DNA from: Cavenderia fasciculata
Taxonomy: Eukaryota > Evosea > Eumycetozoa > Acytosteliales > Cavenderiaceae
Assembly: GCF_000203815.1 (NCBI RefSeq)
Contig: NW_004457642.1
Span: forward strand, 682,001-746,000
Direction of reading: 5' to 3'
Length of the DNA: 64,000 bases
The translations under genes were made by a program, and so were the position numbers. The notes beneath the pieces are model-generated. The model worked only from the letters and a program-made list of their open reading frames with translations. It made no database searches and had not been told where the DNA came from. Of this stretch, positions 61,201-64,000 are shown piece by piece (the stretch's first letter is position 1; each line of letters begins with the position of its first letter).

Positions 61201-64000
61201 ATATTCAACTCGAAGCTTCGTACCCCATCACCTACCAAGACTCATCCGACCCAACTGTAATAACCACTTCCACCACCACCACCACCACCACTAGTACAAC
61301 GACTGGTGGAACAACCACATCAACCAATAGTAGCTCAACTACAGGAGGAAGTAATCCCACAACTACCAGTACAACAACCGGAGGAAGTAATCCTACCACC
61401 GGAGGAGAACAACAACCAACTCATGGTTTAATTGGAGGTAGAGTTTACTATGACAATGGTTACAACAACGTCTGGAATAGATGGGATCAACCCGTATTTA
61501 ATCGGTCCATTATTTTGATTGGAACAACAGGCAATCTAACAGTAAACACCACCATTGAAGGTTTCTACTACTTTAGACCACCATTTGGGACGTACAAGAT
61601 CTATGTCGACGAATCAGACCCAACCATTCATATTCCAATCAATCTCTTCCCGACAACCCTCTCATTGGAGAATGCAATCTTTAATAGAGATATATCAGTC
61701 ATTGTGAAAGCCGATTACGGCTGTTTTGGTGATATCAGTAATGGTGTCGGAGGAGCAAAGGTTAAATTCCAATACGGTCAATTCTATTTACCAAACTATG
61801 GTATTACCGATTTTAACACTGCCGTCAAAACTTTCCCAAACTATTGTAATGTTAGATTGATAGACAATTATCTCTACATTCAATATAATAACCTAGTAGT
61901 TGTCAATCTTTATTATGACCTCAACATGAATGGCATAGAAGATGACAATGAAAAATTATGGAACCAATTACCATACCCAATGACAATGTATGTTGACTCT
62001 AGACTTGGAGGAGAAGGAGATGGGCCATACTTTACAAGAGAATACATTTTATCTAAAATTGCATTGGTCGATATTCCATCAGGATCATATATTCGTATTG
62101 TCCAAAAAAGTGGTGATAATACAACAACCACAATATCAAGTAAATTTATTATTCCTCCTCCTTTGGCTCCATCCTCCAACACTACTATTAGCATTACGAT
62201 GGGTATTTTCCATTACCCCAGATCAAAATCACTTTTAATCAATTCAACCATAGACAAAGAATCGATGAACCTTCCCTATGGTCGTTACCTAGCTTCCTTT
62301 TTTACAAATATTGGCTGGAATGGAAATAGATCATTTTCGTTTAACCTCAATGCCGACCAAGCCATCGTACTCGTGCCAAGTGATCCATCCTACCCAACTT
62401 TGCTTTACGAGTATGAAGGAAAACCAATTTCCTTAAACTTATCGGAAACTAATTATACATATGAAATATTAGATCCTTGTAAGTATCATTCCCGAGAAAA
62501 TATTTTAAATTATCATTTACTAACATGTGTTTTACTTTTTATCTTTTTTTTTTTTTTAGATTTATGGAATATCCCATTAGTTCCAATTGAAGGAATGACT
62601 GTTGATATTATCGATAGATATATCAATCAGACAGTAGATTATTATCTAGACAATCAAAAACTGCAATGTACTAGATTGACAGATAACACTTTCGTTCGTT
62701 GCGTTATTCCACCAAACTCCAATGAAGAAACACTCAAACCAATTTCTATTAAATGGAACGGTCAAGACCTTTATCCCTACCATTCCATTAGATATGGATT
62801 GAACTCGATGATAAAAGGCCAATTATTCATCGATACAAATATGAATATGGAATATAATGAAAACGTAGATATCTTGATAAAAGATGATAACATTCAAGTT
62901 CAATTGGTTGACCTTTCCACAGGAACCATTGTCGAAACGGTCGAATCTTCATTTGGACTCTATACATTCTCATCACGATTAAAAGCAGGTGACTATGCTG
63001 TAAACGTTCAAATTGGTGTAGAATCTACTTACTTTGCACCATTGGAAACTAAAAAAGTTCAAGTATCCGAATCAATGTCGGCAACGTATATCAACAACAT
63101 TGCACTTTTCCAAAAGAATGAAAAAGGATGTGTTGGTCATTTGATTACTTCTGACAATGAAAAATTGCAATTACAATATGGTACCTTTGCATTGGAGACC
63201 TTTGGATGGTCATTGTTCAATATCTCTACAAATAATCTACCAAACATGTGTGATTTAATTGTAAATAATGAAACTAAAATAATTTCAATTAAATATAGTA
63301 AGTTAAAAAAACAATAATTATAATTATAAAAATAATCTAATTAATATTCAATTATTTATAGAATCAAATATTTTAATTAATCTTTATTTGGATAAGAATA
63401 TGAATGGAATTTATGATGGAGAACTTGAAAATATAAATGAAATTGTTGTTGGTATTACTGTACAATCAATGTTGGGTAGCAAATTAATTTCTCAGTATGT
63501 TGAATCTTCGACAGGAATCATTGCACTTGATGTTCCTTCAAACTGTCAATTCAAGATAAATGATGAAAGATTTGTTACTCTTACTCAAAACCTTCAGGTC
63601 ATTCAAGATCCTAGTATTTGGTCTAACCAAAACCTATATACAGGAATGATTCCATCAAATGCCACCAAATTGCAATTAAATGGAGATGATAATCAACAAA
63701 GTGTCAAACTCCCACTTGGTCAATACTCATTAACCTTTTTTACAAATATTGGATGGTCATCCAACAAACTCTTGCCCCTTCAATTAGACCCTTCTTTAAA
63801 CCTTTCTCTTACCATCCAATATACAAACCAAGAACAACCAAACATCTATAACTCTACTGCTCAAACTGGGTTAGTCATAGACCTCAACACCACTTTTTCC
63901 TTTTTAGAAATATTTAATCCTAGTATGTTTTATTTCAAAATAATTTAATATATCTATTATTTATTAATCATTCATCCTATTTCTTTTTTAAAAAGATTTA
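52206..64000 (+). CDS. Giant secreted multidomain protein: DNase II-like region + ~12 IPT/TIG + PSTG stalk + colossin/SdrD_B-like modules (3' end outside window)
   Basis: Exons 52206-53144, 53215-55162, 55254-57236, 57317-60144, 60216-60273, 60357-60917, 61003-62478, 62560-63297, 63362-63922 and 63996 onward; all phases agree, about 3,699 codons so far. A signal peptide ([12 protein letters not shown]) opens it. Residues ~36-390 match DNase [58 protein letters not shown] and, in exon 2, [11 protein letters not shown]. The second HxK of the enzyme is not evident. A ~550-residue region follows. About 12 IPT/TIG units then run from residue ~970 to 2150 (for example [21 protein letters not shown]). 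Next come Pro18, 22 PSTG units, a Ser/Thr/Asp linker, and repeated modules with SdrD_B-like [18 protein letters not shown], then NMNGxxD motifs and LPLGxYxxxFF. Extracellular adhesion or colossin-type role by analogy. Confidence 0.85.
59071..59334 (+). repeat. 22 x 12-bp minisatellite encoding (Pro-Ser-Thr-Gly)22
   Basis: Tandem 12-bp units CCTTCAACTGGN with synonymous variants (CCCTCAACGGGA and others). In the second half a 36-bp higher-order period appears: one CCC-TCA-ACG-GGA unit after two CCT-TCA-ACT-GGN units. It lies just after a run of 18 Pro codons (59008-59057) and codes a probably extended, O-glycosylatable stalk. Confidence 0.95.

Noticed and set aside
1-64000. CRISPR arrays, rRNA operons, bacterial promoters or ribosome-binding sites
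   Set aside because: None seen; the window is eukaryotic nuclear DNA with spliced genes.

Overview
The window is nuclear DNA from a social amoeba (Dictyostelia). The signs are strong A/T bias between genes, short A/T-rich introns with GTAAGT/GTATGT donors, A-rich runs before start codons, long Asn/Gln/Ser/Thr homopolymers, and dictyostelid families (Grl receptors, ComC-like LRR/EGF proteins, Roco kinases, colossin-like surface proteins). I cannot name the species. Exon models below were joined by hand; for each complete spliced model the summed coding length is a multiple of three.

Layout. 1-2244 (-): 5' part of a Grl-type family 3 GPCR, cut by the left edge. 2245-4469: gene-poor spacer. 4470-5253 (+): small membrane protein whose ATG is split by an intron. 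5607-10058 (+): RRP12-like ribosome-biogenesis factor. 10186-14423 (-): ComC-like LRR/EGF/E-set membrane protein, 11 exons. 16633-19399 (+): TBC1D24-like TBC-TLDc protein. 19999-23161 (-): a small mitochondrial-looking protein, a frame-disrupted NlpC/LRAT-like gene and a RluA-type pseudouridine synthase. 24760-30783 (+): CHD chromatin remodeller with a PIP-box-like motif in its tail. 30965-31147 (-): tiny secreted Cys peptide.

31.7-34.7 kb is an accessory-looking island. It holds a partial duplicate of the ankyrin gene found at 48.6-51.2 kb. That duplicate is interrupted by a roughly 200-bp tRNA-derived SINE-like insertion. Three intronless orphan ORFs follow, one with a HEPN-like RX4H motif. 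34944-42699 (-): giant Roco kinase (RasGAP-like, degenerate Roc, COR, kinase, WD40). 44417-45154 (+): tRNA 2'-phosphotransferase. 45244-47658 (-): ankyrin protein with a possible ubiquitin-like tail. 48100-48660 (+): small membrane protein. 48647-51214 (-): complete ankyrin-family gene.

52206 to the right edge (+) is one giant secreted-protein gene, more than 3,690 codons in the window. It has an N-terminal DNase II-homologous region, about 12 IPT/TIG repeats, a 22-copy PSTG stalk and tandem colossin/SdrD_B-like modules. This architecture is the most striking item in the window.

Genes are mostly arranged as convergent or divergent pairs with short 3' spacers (about 80-180 bp). I saw no rRNA, recognisable intact tRNA, CRISPR array or bacterial-type operon signal.
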